Source of the DNA: an uncultured Cytophagaceae bacterium
GTDB lineage: Bacteria > Bacteroidota > Bacteroidia > Cytophagales > Microscillaceae
NCBI GenBank assembly: GCA_937899305.1
Contig: CALDJV010000599.1
Location: 1-7,228 of the forward strand
Length of the DNA stretch: 7,228 bases
Reading direction: 5' to 3'
Shown here piece after piece: positions 1 to 6,256 of this stretch. How positions within the stretch are numbered: position 1 is the first letter of the stretch; every line of letters starts with the position of its first letter. The notes under the pieces were generated by a model, which was not told the DNA's origin, did no database searches, and saw nothing but the letters and a program-made list of their open reading frames with translations. A program made the translations under genes and the position numbers.

Positions 1-12
1 TTTAGACTCATA

Positions 13-32
13 ATGGCCATTTAAATTGCCAT
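13..32. promoter_or_regulatory. 20-bp near-perfect palindrome overlapping the lipoprotein start
   Basis: Bases 13-32 form an inverted repeat in which 9 of 10 base pairs match; only 18/27 fails. The arms are ATGGC and GCCAT, and the centre is ATTTAAAT. The proposed TTG start (26-28) of the PKD lipoprotein lies in the right half. It could be an operator, or the tail of a regulatory or terminator structure belonging to a gene outside the window. No T-run follows directly, so an intrinsic terminator is not favoured. The symmetry is seen; its function is unknown. Confidence 0.4.
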
Positions 33-1450
33 CACTAGATTTTATACAGAAGGAAAAAATCATTATTCTTGGATGCTTGGTATGGAGTCTAATCGGCTGT
101 TTGCAAGTACAGGAAATCAATTTCATAGCATTAAAATCAAGTTTTTTAGTCCCTCAGAATATTATTCAAGTAGGTGATACCCTCGTTGTACAACAAAACT
201 CGACTCCAGTAGCCCAAAAGTACTTATGGAATTTTGGCGATGGCAACACCAGCGATATACGCATCCCTACCCACGTTTATGACAGCATTGGTACTTATAC
301 CATCAAACTGACCGTTACCAAGGAAGATGGTGTTACTCAAGACTCATCTACCCAACAAGTAAGCGTTTTGCCCGCCACCATTGCTCCCGAATCGTCTAAG
401 TTTACTACTTTTGGCCAGGCTACCGATGATGAAGTAGGCCTCAACTTTACGTCTACCCTGGATGGACAGGCTACCATCATTATGGCCAAAAAGAATATCA
501 ATATATTACAATTAAAAAAAATAGATGCCACCGGCGAAGTGTGGAGTCGTGACATTAGTAACCTTTCGGATGGACAGGTATTTGGTCAACAAGTAAGTCC
601 TACCAACGATGGGGGGTTTGTAGTAGTAGGTTACATAGAAGATAGCCCCAACGAAAACGACGCCTTTATCTTGAAAGTAGACAAAGACGGCATTCTGCAA
701 TGGCAAAACGTCATTTCTACCGAGCTCAATGAGATTTTCAATGATGTACAAGACATCAATGGTTCGTTGGTAGTTGTAGGATCTTCACAAACAGTGGGTG
801 GACAATCATCTATCCAGTTTGAAGTTTACAACAGTCTCGATGGGGTACTGGTAAACAAGCAAGAAGTGAGTAGCTCTAACTGGACGGTGTCAGGATTGCA
901 ACTGACCCAAGATGGTGGATTTGTGGTGGTAGGTTTCGAGGACGACGCGCCACTCATCGTCAAGTTTGATCCCAGTTTTAAAATTCAATGGAATACTACC
1001 TTGAACATCAACGGCAAGGCTCGTGCAGTGATTCAGGCCTCCAACCGGGATTTTGTATTTGTGGGAGAAACCACCAATGACGCAGGGGACTCTACCAATG
1101 CATTCGTAGCGAGGGTAAATGAAGTAGGAAGCCAGGTATGGTTGCAAACTTTAAAGTTGAGCACGGAATCGTTTACTGACGTAAATTTTGATAAAAACGA
1201 AAACATTGTGGTGCTGGGAACCCACGAAAATACATTGACCAGCAAGGACATCATCGTGGCCAAATACACTGGTCAGGGAGTGTTGGAAACAGTCAAGTTG
1301 ATTGGTGGAAAAGAAGAGGATGAAGGGCAAAAATTGGCTTATTCCCCCACTAACCAACAGTTTGTACTCATTGGCTCTACCGAGAGTTTTGGTACTCAAA
1401 ACAATCGGAAAGACATATTTATTGTGGTTCTGGATGATAATCTGAATTAA
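26..1450 (+). CDS. PKD-domain lipoprotein with seven beta-propeller-like repeats
   Basis: This 474-residue protein is predicted to be envelope-anchored. Residues 12-25 form a short hydrophobic segment ending in a lipobox (LIGC, Cys25), consistent with signal peptidase II processing. A PKD domain spans about 36-115, with the hallmark WNFGDG at 68-73 and a THVYDSIGTYTIKLTV-type strand at 82-97. The rest is repetitive: strands such as DGGFVVVG recur at about residues 146, 195, 245, 296, 340, 391 and 443, most followed by a 'D-x-F-I-x-K-x-D-x-x-G' strand and Trp. A spacing of 44-52 residues fits seven propeller blades. PKD and propeller folds usually bind proteins or glycans; no catalytic residues are apparent, so a binding or scaffold role is inferred. 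The start is TTG, since no in-frame ATG lies between the stop at 11-13 and the lipobox, so the start is uncertain. No acidic export signal follows Cys25. The ligand is unknown. Confidence 0.85.
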   Translation: MPSLDFIQKEKIIILGCLVWSLIGCLQVQEINFIALKSSFLVPQNIIQVGDTLVVQQNSTPVAQKYLWNFGDGNTSDIRIPTHVYDSIGTYTIKLTVTKEDGVTQDSSTQQVSVLPATIAPESSKFTTFGQATDDEVGLNFTSTLDGQATIIMAKKNINILQLKKIDATGEVWSRDISNLSDGQVFGQQVSPTNDGGFVVVGYIEDSPNENDAFILKVDKDGILQWQNVISTELNEIFNDVQDINGSLVVVGSSQTVGGQSSIQFEVYNSLDGVLVNKQEVSSSNWTVSGLQLTQDGGFVVVGFEDDAPLIVKFDPSFKIQWNTTLNINGKARAVIQASNRDFVFVGETTNDAGDSTNAFVARVNEVGSQVWLQTLKLSTESFTDVNFDKNENIVVLGTHENTLTSKDIIVAKYTGQGVLETVKLIGGKEEDEGQKLAYSPTNQQFVLIGSTESFGTQNNRKDIFIVVLDDNLN

Positions 1451-1455
1451 TCCCA

Positions 1456-1478
1456 TCTCAATAACTGAATTATTGAGA
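1456..1478. terminator. 9-bp perfect hairpin after the PKD lipoprotein gene
   Basis: TCTCAATAA (1456-1464) and TTATTGAGA (1470-1478) are perfect inverted arms around a 5-base loop, starting 6 bases after the stop codon. No T-run follows, so it may be a weak terminator or an mRNA 3'-end stabilising hairpin. Its position between two same-strand genes suggests they are at least partly separate transcripts. Confidence 0.5.
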
Positions 1479-1517
1479 CCCAAACTAAACTACAAACAAC
1501 CAGCCCTCGTTTATTAA

Positions 1518-1547
1518 TTGTAACTAGATAATAAAAGCTAAATTTTG
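1518..1547 (+). promoter_or_regulatory. Candidate Bacteroidota-type promoter for the caspase gene
   Basis: A TTG at 1518-1520 is followed after 18 bases by TAAATTTTG (1539-1547). This resembles the Bacteroidota -33 TTG and -7 TAnnTTTG boxes, with one extra base between TA and TTTG. Transcription would begin a few bases downstream, around 1552-1556, which is before the ATG at 1578 but after the alternative TTG start at 1545. The match is imperfect and the call is inference. Confidence 0.35.
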
Positions 1548-1577
1548 GCTGAGAATACACAGAAAAGGTTCGGTAAA

Positions 1578-2489
1578 ATGAAAACAACTAAATTCTTATG
1601 CATATGGACATTGGTACTTCTGGGATTGGTGGTGGTTTCGCTTCCATCCAACGCCCAAGAGGACGCTAAAAAGAAGAAAACAAGAAAAGCAGTCGCCAAT
1701 AGTCGCAACTTTAATTTTAACCTCAAATATTTACGTAAAAACAAGGATAGTGGGGATGACGATTTGGATTTTGACGTAGGAGGTACCGGAAAAAACTTTA
1801 TGTTGGTATTGGCAGTAGACCGATACAAGTATTGGAAATCGCTCAAAAACCCGGTAAAGGATGCCAATGATGTAAAATCAATCTTGATGAAACGTTATGG
1901 TTTTGCTCAAGACAATGTATATGAGTTGTACAACGAGGATGTAAACCTTGACAAAGTACAGCAGGTATTCGCCAAACTAAAGCAAAAAGGCTCTGGGGTA
2001 GACAATCTGTTTATCTATTATTCGGGGCACGGATATTACGATGCTTCATTTGACGAAGGTTACTGGGTACCCTCAGAGGGTAAAATAGGAAAAACAGCCT
2101 CTTATATTCCCAACACCAAAATCAAACAATACATCAAGGGCTTGAATCACCGCCATGTATTCTTAGTAGCCGATGCTTGTTTCTCGGGTTCGTTGTTTTC
2201 AGAAGCCCATCGTGGGTATATCGAAAAGGTAGAACAGGTAAAGTCTCGCTGGGGATTGACCTCGGGTAATTTAGAATATGTATCGGATGGTAAAGCCGGA
2301 CAAAACAGTCCATTTGCTTCTTACTTGATCAAGTTCTTGAAAGACAACCTCAAAGATAAGTTTGCGGTTTCAGAATTGATTCAGTACGTTACCGTAGCAG
2401 TAGCCGACAACACCGAACAGCACCCCATCGGCAACCCTTTGAAAGGAGTAGGAAACGAAGGAGGGCAGTTTGTATTCCGATTGAAATAA
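1578..2489 (+). CDS. Exported caspase-fold (peptidase C14 / metacaspase-like) protease
   Basis: This 303-residue protein has a Sec signal peptide at residues 1-26, a hydrophobic stretch ending SNA-QE. A Lys/Arg-rich patch (31-37) and an Asp-rich linker (57-66) follow. The caspase p20-like domain starts near 72 (FMLVLAVDRY). It has the catalytic His in YYSGHG (His151) and the nucleophile in DACFSG (Cys201). Asp199, two residues before the Cys, matches the metacaspase S1-pocket aspartate that favours Arg/Lys at P1, so basic rather than Asp specificity is inferred. The stretch from about 227 to 250 (LTSG...DG...SPFASYL) is typical of bacterial C14 proteins. ATG 1578 is chosen over the in-frame TTG at 1545 because it places the signal peptide at the N-terminus, has AGAAAAGG 9 bases upstream, and lies downstream of the candidate promoter. 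It acts in the periplasm or outside the cell; the substrate is unknown. There is no fused effector domain. Confidence 0.9.
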   Translation: MKTTKFLCIWTLVLLGLVVVSLPSNAQEDAKKKKTRKAVANSRNFNFNLKYLRKNKDSGDDDLDFDVGGTGKNFMLVLAVDRYKYWKSLKNPVKDANDVKSILMKRYGFAQDNVYELYNEDVNLDKVQQVFAKLKQKGSGVDNLFIYYSGHGYYDASFDEGYWVPSEGKIGKTASYIPNTKIKQYIKGLNHRHVFLVADACFSGSLFSEAHRGYIEKVEQVKSRWGLTSGNLEYVSDGKAGQNSPFASYLIKFLKDNLKDKFAVSELIQYVTVAVADNTEQHPIGNPLKGVGNEGGQFVFRLK

Positions 2490-2511
2490 ATTTATTACTG
2501 ATTGAAATATA

Positions 2512-2555
2512 AAAAAATACCTCTAGTGGTTTAAAAGCCATTAGAGGTATTTTTT
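2512..2555. terminator. Strong bidirectional intrinsic terminator between convergent genes
   Basis: Arms 2512-2529 and 2538-2555 pair over 18 positions: an A/T outer part, then TACCTCTA against TAGAGGTA, one G-U wobble at 2526/2541, and an 8-base loop. The A-run on the left and T-run on the right supply a U-tract on either strand. It lies between the end of the caspase gene (2489) and the end of the minus-strand membrane protein gene (2595), so it probably ends transcription from both sides. Confidence 0.9.
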
Positions 2556-2594
2556 ATTTTGAACATTTTACTTAATATTCCGCTGAATTTTTCC

Positions 2595-3488
2595 TTATGT
2601 AGTAGCACTGCCTTCGTTTCCCGTGGGCTCGTCTTCTTCTCCTTCTACCATATAGGGATAATTCAATAACAAATCATATTCCTGAGCGTTGATAATCAGG
2701 TTTCTAAATACGACCTTTTCAATTTCGCTTTGGTTATCATTCTCATCGAAATCTAGTTTGATATTCATCATCGTCAAAAAGCGATCGCCTTGTTCACAAT
2801 TTGGGCAACGCAACAATACTATCCGACTAAACTCCCGGTAAACTGAAGGCAATAGTTTGAGCTCAGTAATTGCTTGAAAGTCTCGTTGCTCTATTCGGTC
2901 AATAAACGTTTTTTTATCGGCAATGACTACAAAAGGATCTATAGTTGCCTTGTCGTTGGCCCACTCGTTACACTCCTCACAAAAAGGTGTATCTTTGGAT
3001 TGAGAAATCACTACCTGCAAGGCTCCTATGAATATAATCAGCGCTTCGGCCGCCCAAACTCCATACAATGCACCTCCAGTAGGAGTAGAATCAAACACAC
3101 TCCAAGCCCCTGTTTTGGCAATTATCTGAATCAAGCCGATTACCTGATCGGGCCACAGAAAGTAATCGGTGTGTCCCGAAATGGCATTGAACCAAATTGC
3201 CCAACAAGCATATAATCCAAATAAAGTGAGTATTACAGTAGCAATAATCATAAACTTGGCATTGCGCGCTTTGCCACGCTTCCCAAGCCAGTTTACGGTA
3301 AGGCCAATGCCTTTCCCAAAAAAGTAAGTAAGCAAAAAACTAATGTAAACGAAGGGTATTTCGGCAATGGCATAGGCATAAGCCAAAGCCAGTAGCCACG
3401 TAACAACGGTGCCGCCAACGAAAATAAGTACCATTGCCAGGGGCGGAATCGCTCCTGAGTTTTTGTAGTAGAGTGAAGTTTGTATCAT
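2595..3488 (-). CDS. Unrecognised four-helix membrane protein with two CxxC pairs
   Basis: I do not recognise this 297-residue family. Hydrophobic segments at about 15-38, 43-63, 79-102 and 143-162 suggest four membrane helices. The Lys/Arg-rich loop at 59-78 (NWLGKRGKARNAK) should face the cytoplasm, placing both termini inside. The C-terminal domain (163-297) is soluble and contains CEEC (170-173) and CPNC (228-231). This is the arrangement of a split four-cysteine zinc site, although a redox role cannot be excluded. Its tail is acidic (283-292). The start is the ATG at 3486-3488, preceded by an A-rich tract typical of Bacteroidota. The gene is convergent with the caspase gene and divergent from the DUF72 gene, so it is probably transcribed alone. 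Function is unknown; a membrane-tethered sensor or adaptor is only a guess. Confidence 0.8.
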   Translation of the reverse strand: MIQTSLYYKNSGAIPPLAMVLIFVGGTVVTWLLALAYAYAIAEIPFVYISFLLTYFFGKGIGLTVNWLGKRGKARNAKFMIIATVILTLFGLYACWAIWFNAISGHTDYFLWPDQVIGLIQIIAKTGAWSVFDSTPTGGALYGVWAAEALIIFIGALQVVISQSKDTPFCEECNEWANDKATIDPFVVIADKKTFIDRIEQRDFQAITELKLLPSVYREFSRIVLLRCPNCEQGDRFLTMMNIKLDFDENDNQSEIEKVVFRNLIINAQEYDLLLNYPYMVEGEEDEPTGNEGSATT

Positions 3489-3746
3489 CTTTTTTTTAAT
3501 TAAGTAAAACTACATCAATAACCTAATCCATTTGACTGATCTCTCGTCGCCATACTTCTTCAAAAAATAGTTCCATAGCTAAAGCTATGCAAAGATTTTT
3601 TTCATCGTCTAACAACTAGATATTACGCCAAATTTGGATTACTTTATTTTTTCCGTTTTACTAAGTTTGATTTTTTTACAAATTTACTAAACCATTCTGC
3701 CTTTTATAACATTATCGTTGAATACATCCTAAAGAATTGAAGATTT
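3489..3746. promoter_or_regulatory. Divergent intergenic region with promoter-like boxes facing both ways
   Basis: This AT-rich region separates the minus-strand membrane protein gene from the plus-strand DUF72 gene. TAAGTTTG at 3662-3669 matches the Bacteroidota -7 pattern TAnnTTTG on the + strand, about 78 bases before the DUF72 ATG. The nearest upstream TTG (3634-3636) is 25 bases away, rather far. CAAATTTA at 3679-3686 reads TAAATTTG on the - strand, a second exact -7 match, but has no good -33 TTG. The region also holds a 10-bp perfect palindrome CCAAATTTGG at 3628-3637 and the dyad listed separately. No gene is seen here. Confidence 0.45.
3574..3589. promoter_or_regulatory. 16-nt dyad, possible operator or small hairpin
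   Basis: CATAGCT (3574-3580) and AGCTATG (3583-3589) are perfect inverted arms separated by AA. A run of seven T follows at 3596-3602, six bases after the dyad. As RNA the loop would have to open to TAAA, leaving a 6-bp stem, so a terminator reading is weak. An operator in this divergent promoter region is equally possible. Confidence 0.35.
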
Positions 3747-4664
3747 ATGAAATTTGGTAAATTAACTGATGTTTCTGAGGTAGATTTTACCTTTCCGGCC
3801 GATGCTCCTGGTACTACCCGTTTACTAACAAAACAAACACCTTCCCCATCTACCTCACCCAAGGTATACGTGGGTTGCCCGATATGGAGCAACAAAAACT
3901 GGGTGGGTACTTTGTATCCACGCCGCACCCCCGCAGGAGAATACCTTACTCACTACGCCCGCCAATTCAATACCATTGAACTCAATAGTACCCATTATTC
4001 GATACCCAATGCCGATACCGTGAAGAAATGGCGTACTCAAAGCACTCCCGATTTCAGATTTAGCCCTAAAATACCCCAGGAAATTAGCCATAAGCTCCTG
4101 CCTCAGGGCAAAGCACTGGATTTTACCAAGGTGTTTGTCAAGGCGATGGAAGGGTTGGGTGAAAAGCTGGGGATCAGCTTTATGCAGCTCTCTCCCTACT
4201 TTACCCCACATGACCTACAGTATTTGGCGCAGTACCTTCATGAGTTTCCATCTCATATACCCCTGGCGGTAGAGTTTCGTCACGAAAACTGGTTTCAACC
4301 TGCTCATTTTGAGAAAGCGGCTCAACTACTGGAAGATCATCAGGTAGCCACCGTGATTACCGATGTGGCAGGCCGACGCGATGTATTACACCAAAGGCTC
4401 ACTACTCCTGACTTGGTACTACGTTTCGTGGGCAACAACCTCCACCCTACCGACTATCAGCGCGCTGATGATTGGGTGGCCCGCATTCAAACCTGGCTCA
4501 AGCAAGGGCTACGATCAGCTTATATTTTTGTACATCAGCCAGATGAAAACGAAGCTACTCCAGAGTTGGTGCTGTATTTTGTCCGTCAGTTGAACGAAAA
4601 ATGTGGGCTTCGCCTGCAAGAACCTAAAATTTACCGCCCTCCTGTGCAAGGAAGCTTGTTTTAA
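3747..4664 (+). CDS. DUF72 / YecE-like TIM-barrel family protein
   Basis: The 305-residue product matches the DUF72 (YecE) family by eye. After a roughly 38-residue N-terminal extension, the core opens with VYVGCPIWSNKNWVGTLYP (40-58). Then come the family hallmarks FNTIELNSTHYSIP (74-87), FRFSPKIPQEISH (103-115), the strand IPLAVEFRHENWF (171-183), VITDVAGRR (203-211), LVLRFVGN (223-230) and AYIFVHQPDEN (258-268). The family is thought to adopt a TIM-barrel-like fold. Its biochemical role is not established, so none is assigned. No signal peptide or membrane segment is seen, so the protein is probably cytosolic. The start is the ATG at 3747. The gene heads a same-strand run with the DCC and dehalogenase genes (gap 93 bases), but their relatedness in function is unproven. 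Confidence 0.9.
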   Translation: MKFGKLTDVSEVDFTFPADAPGTTRLLTKQTPSPSTSPKVYVGCPIWSNKNWVGTLYPRRTPAGEYLTHYARQFNTIELNSTHYSIPNADTVKKWRTQSTPDFRFSPKIPQEISHKLLPQGKALDFTKVFVKAMEGLGEKLGISFMQLSPYFTPHDLQYLAQYLHEFPSHIPLAVEFRHENWFQPAHFEKAAQLLEDHQVATVITDVAGRRDVLHQRLTTPDLVLRFVGNNLHPTDYQRADDWVARIQTWLKQGLRSAYIFVHQPDENEATPELVLYFVRQLNEKCGLRLQEPKIYRPPVQGSLF

Positions 4665-4757
4665 ACCACAATTCAAAACTTTCAATATTTTCTGAAACCA
4701 TATACTAATAAAACTCGTTTTTACTTGTAAATTCATTGATTAAACCACCAATCATTC

Positions 4758-5201
4758 ATGAAAACTGAAGCGCAAAATATAGCTCCTGACCTGGCCCTCC
4801 CTACTCAACACCCTGTGGTGCTCTTCGATGGTGTTTGTAACTTGTGCGAAAGCTCAGTGCAAATGATCATTAAAAAAGATGCTCGAGGCAAGTTTAGGTT
4901 TGCTTCTTTGCAATCTGAAGTAGGGCAAGCCTACCTCCAAAAATTCAATCGTTCTACCGAAGATCTAGATACAGTGATTTTGGTAGAAGGTGAACGACAC
5001 TACACCAAATCTTCCGCAGCTTTGCGGGTAATCAAGGGATTCAAGGGGGCTTGGCCTTTGCTGTATGGATTCATCATTGTACCCAAGTTTATCCGAGATG
5101 GGGTGTACAGTTACATTGCTCGAAATCGCTACAAATGGTATGGCAAAAAAAACCAATGTATGATGCCCACACCTGAACTAAAGGCCCGTTTTTTAGATTA
5201 A
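4758..5201 (+). CDS. DCC-family thiol-disulfide oxidoreductase-like protein (DUF393)
   Basis: This 147-residue protein has the signature that names the family: FDGVCNLC (23-30), with Asp24 and the Cys27-xx-Cys30 pair near the N-terminus, as in YuxK-like DUF393 proteins. Other expected elements follow: FRFASLQSE (47-54), the strand DTVILVEG (71-78), the helix SSAALRVI (85-92), and the late motif CMMPTPELKARFLD (134-147). The length is normal for the family. The CxxC pair suggests a thioredoxin-like redox role, but the substrates of this family are poorly known. Residues 99-109 are hydrophobic, as in homologues, but no export signal is seen. The start is the ATG at 4758, 93 bases after the DUF72 gene. 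No clear promoter or terminator was recognised in that gap, so co-transcription is possible. Confidence 0.9.
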   Translation: MKTEAQNIAPDLALPTQHPVVLFDGVCNLCESSVQMIIKKDARGKFRFASLQSEVGQAYLQKFNRSTEDLDTVILVEGERHYTKSSAALRVIKGFKGAWPLLYGFIIVPKFIRDGVYSYIARNRYKWYGKKNQCMMPTPELKARFLD

Positions 5202-5256
5202 CTTGTTATATTGGTACAATGTAAATTACGCTTATAACCCTTACCACTCCTCTCTT

Positions 5257-5925
5257 ATGTCCACAATCAAAGCCCTTGTTTTTGATGCTTATGGTACTTT
5301 GTTTGACGTTTTTTCGCTAGATCAACGCCTGGCCCATCATTTTGGTGACAAAGCAGATGAAATCAACCAGATATGGCGTCGCAAGCAATTGGAGTATACT
5401 TGGTTGCGATCTTTGATGCGACAATATACGCCTTTCTCAGAAGTGACCGCTGAAGCGCTGTTGTATGCTTGCAATCAAGTAGGAGTAATGCTAGATGCAA
5501 CCACCAAGGAGGATTTGATGCAACAATATTTTCATCTCAACACTTTTGCTGAGGTACCCGACTTGCTCCGACAACTTACTTCTAAATATCAACTGGCTAT
5601 CTTATCTAATGCCAACCTGGCCATGTTAGAAGCAGGTGCCCAACACAACCAAATCACCGATTACTTTACCAAAATACTAAGTGCCGATACCATTCGACAT
5701 TACAAACCTACTCCCGAAGTATACCAACTGGCAGTAGATGGACTTGATATTCCCAAAGCGCATATCGGGTTTGTATCGTCAAACACCTGGGATGTAGCTG
5801 GAGCCAGTGCATTTGGCTTGCAAGCCATGTGGCTCAAGCGTGGAAATAAAGTATTGGAAACGCTGGGGTTTGAACCAGTGAAAGTACTAAACCAACTAGA
5901 AGATTTATTAGAGATTTCATTTTAG
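5257..5925 (+). CDS. L-2-haloacid dehalogenase (HAD type II), EC 3.8.1.2-like
   Basis: The 222-residue product belongs to the haloacid dehalogenase superfamily, type II. The reaction is hydrolysis of (S)-2-haloacids to (R)-2-hydroxyacids plus halide. The nucleophile is Asp10 in FDAYGTLFD (9-17), with Thr14. WRRKQLEYTWLR (40-51) contains Arg41, the halide/substrate residue of true L-2-haloacid dehalogenases. Motif II is LSNAN with Ser117/Asn118, motif III is HYKPTPEVY with Lys150 and Tyr156, and the final motif is SSNTWDVAGA with Ser174, Asn176 and Asp179. All catalytic positions known from Pseudomonas L-DEX are present, shifted by at most one residue. The start is the ATG at 5257; an in-frame TTG at 5203 would add 18 non-conserved residues. 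It follows the DCC gene by 55 bases and may be co-transcribed. The natural substrate in this organism is unknown. Confidence 0.93.
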   Translation: MSTIKALVFDAYGTLFDVFSLDQRLAHHFGDKADEINQIWRRKQLEYTWLRSLMRQYTPFSEVTAEALLYACNQVGVMLDATTKEDLMQQYFHLNTFAEVPDLLRQLTSKYQLAILSNANLAMLEAGAQHNQITDYFTKILSADTIRHYKPTPEVYQLAVDGLDIPKAHIGFVSSNTWDVAGASAFGLQAMWLKRGNKVLETLGFEPVKVLNQLEDLLEISF

Positions 5926-6028
5926 CTCGCCAGAGGCTCAGTTTGTAATCTCCCTCTCTTTATGAATTATAAATTCACCACCACAAGGATTCTGATTGCA
6001 AATCCAAAGCAGCAAAGGGACCACTCAC

Positions 6029-6083
6029 GTTTCGTTTTATAGTCTCTTCCATTCCATAAATGTTTCGTTTATAGCCCTTCATT
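6029..6083. repeat. Imperfect direct repeat, two copies 33 bp apart
   Basis: GTTTCGTTTTATAG (from 6029) recurs as GTTTCGTTTATAG (from 6062), and similarity continues through CTTCCATT and CTTCATT with small indels. The period of 33 bases is about three helical turns, which would suit two protein-binding sites on one face. It may equally be a chance duplication. It lies about 175-230 bases before the S41 peptidase start. Confidence 0.4.
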
Positions 6084-6133
6084 AGCCCACCAACAACCAA
6101 GCATTCATTACAAAGTATTTTTTGTATAAAAAT

Positions 6134-6147
6134 GAACACAAATGTTC
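6134..6147. promoter_or_regulatory. 14-nt dyad GAACA-N4-TGTTC upstream of the S41 peptidase gene
   Basis: The perfect 5-bp arms GAACA (6134-6138) and TGTTC (6143-6147) flank CAAA, 109 bases before the peptidase ATG. The symmetric form resembles a dimeric regulator site, but arms this short can occur by chance and no regulator is encoded nearby. Confidence 0.2.
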
Positions 6148-6256
6148 TTGAGCGGACAATTTATCACGTCAACACTCATCTAAACAACTCACTATCAATA
6201 ATTTACGTGTATGGTGTTTTTCTTGTAAAAGAAACCCCAAAACAAAAACAAACTTC

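Larger units (their letters stand above)
5926..6256. other. 331-bp intergenic stretch without a recognisable gene
   Basis: This AT-rich region follows the dehalogenase gene and leads into the S41 peptidase gene. It contains a 15-nt dyad TGAATT-ATA-AATTCA (5963-5977), an imperfect direct repeat (6029-6083), TACAAA/TTTGTA arms at 6109-6126, and GAACA-CAAA-TGTTC at 6134-6147. No hairpin with a T-run that would end the dehalogenase transcript was found, and no exact TAnnTTTG box. TATTTTTTG (6116-6124) is one base too long. The long leader suggests the peptidase gene has its own promoter, but I cannot place it. Confidence 0.6.

Noticed and set aside
1151..1483. Minus-strand open frame opposite the end of the propeller lipoprotein
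   Set aside because: No recognisable motif; the plus strand carries well-formed repeats throughout, so this is an antisense shadow.
1545..1577. In-frame TTG start giving an 11-residue longer caspase
   Set aside because: It would put charged residues ahead of a standard signal peptide and lies upstream of the expected transcription start; ATG 1578 fits better.
1538..1867. Open frame on the minus strand opposite the caspase gene start
   Set aside because: It mirrors the coding strand of a clear C14 protein, shows no recognisable domain, and its low-complexity Lys/Phe/Ser content fits an antisense shadow.
1578..2489. Caspase gene as part of an anti-phage defence system (gasdermin, CHAT or similar)
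   Set aside because: There is a clear export signal, no pore-forming or sensor partner, and no nuclease, cyclase or other defence gene nearby.
3855..4211. Minus-strand open frame inside the DUF72 gene
   Set aside because: The plus strand has strong family motifs over the same bases; nothing recognisable on the minus strand.
5203..5256. In-frame TTG start giving an 18-residue longer dehalogenase
   Set aside because: The extra residues have no counterpart in L-2-haloacid dehalogenases, while ATG 5257 places the nucleophile at the usual Asp10.
3747..5925. DUF72, DCC protein and dehalogenase as one new catabolic pathway
   Set aside because: They are close and on the same strand, but no shared chemistry is evident and no transporter or regulator accompanies them; shared transcription alone is not enough.
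5962..6042. 26-codon open frame on the plus strand in the 331-bp intergenic region
   Set aside because: Very short, no recognisable motif or ribosome site, and its ATG lies at the edge of an AT-rich palindrome; chance is the simpler explanation.
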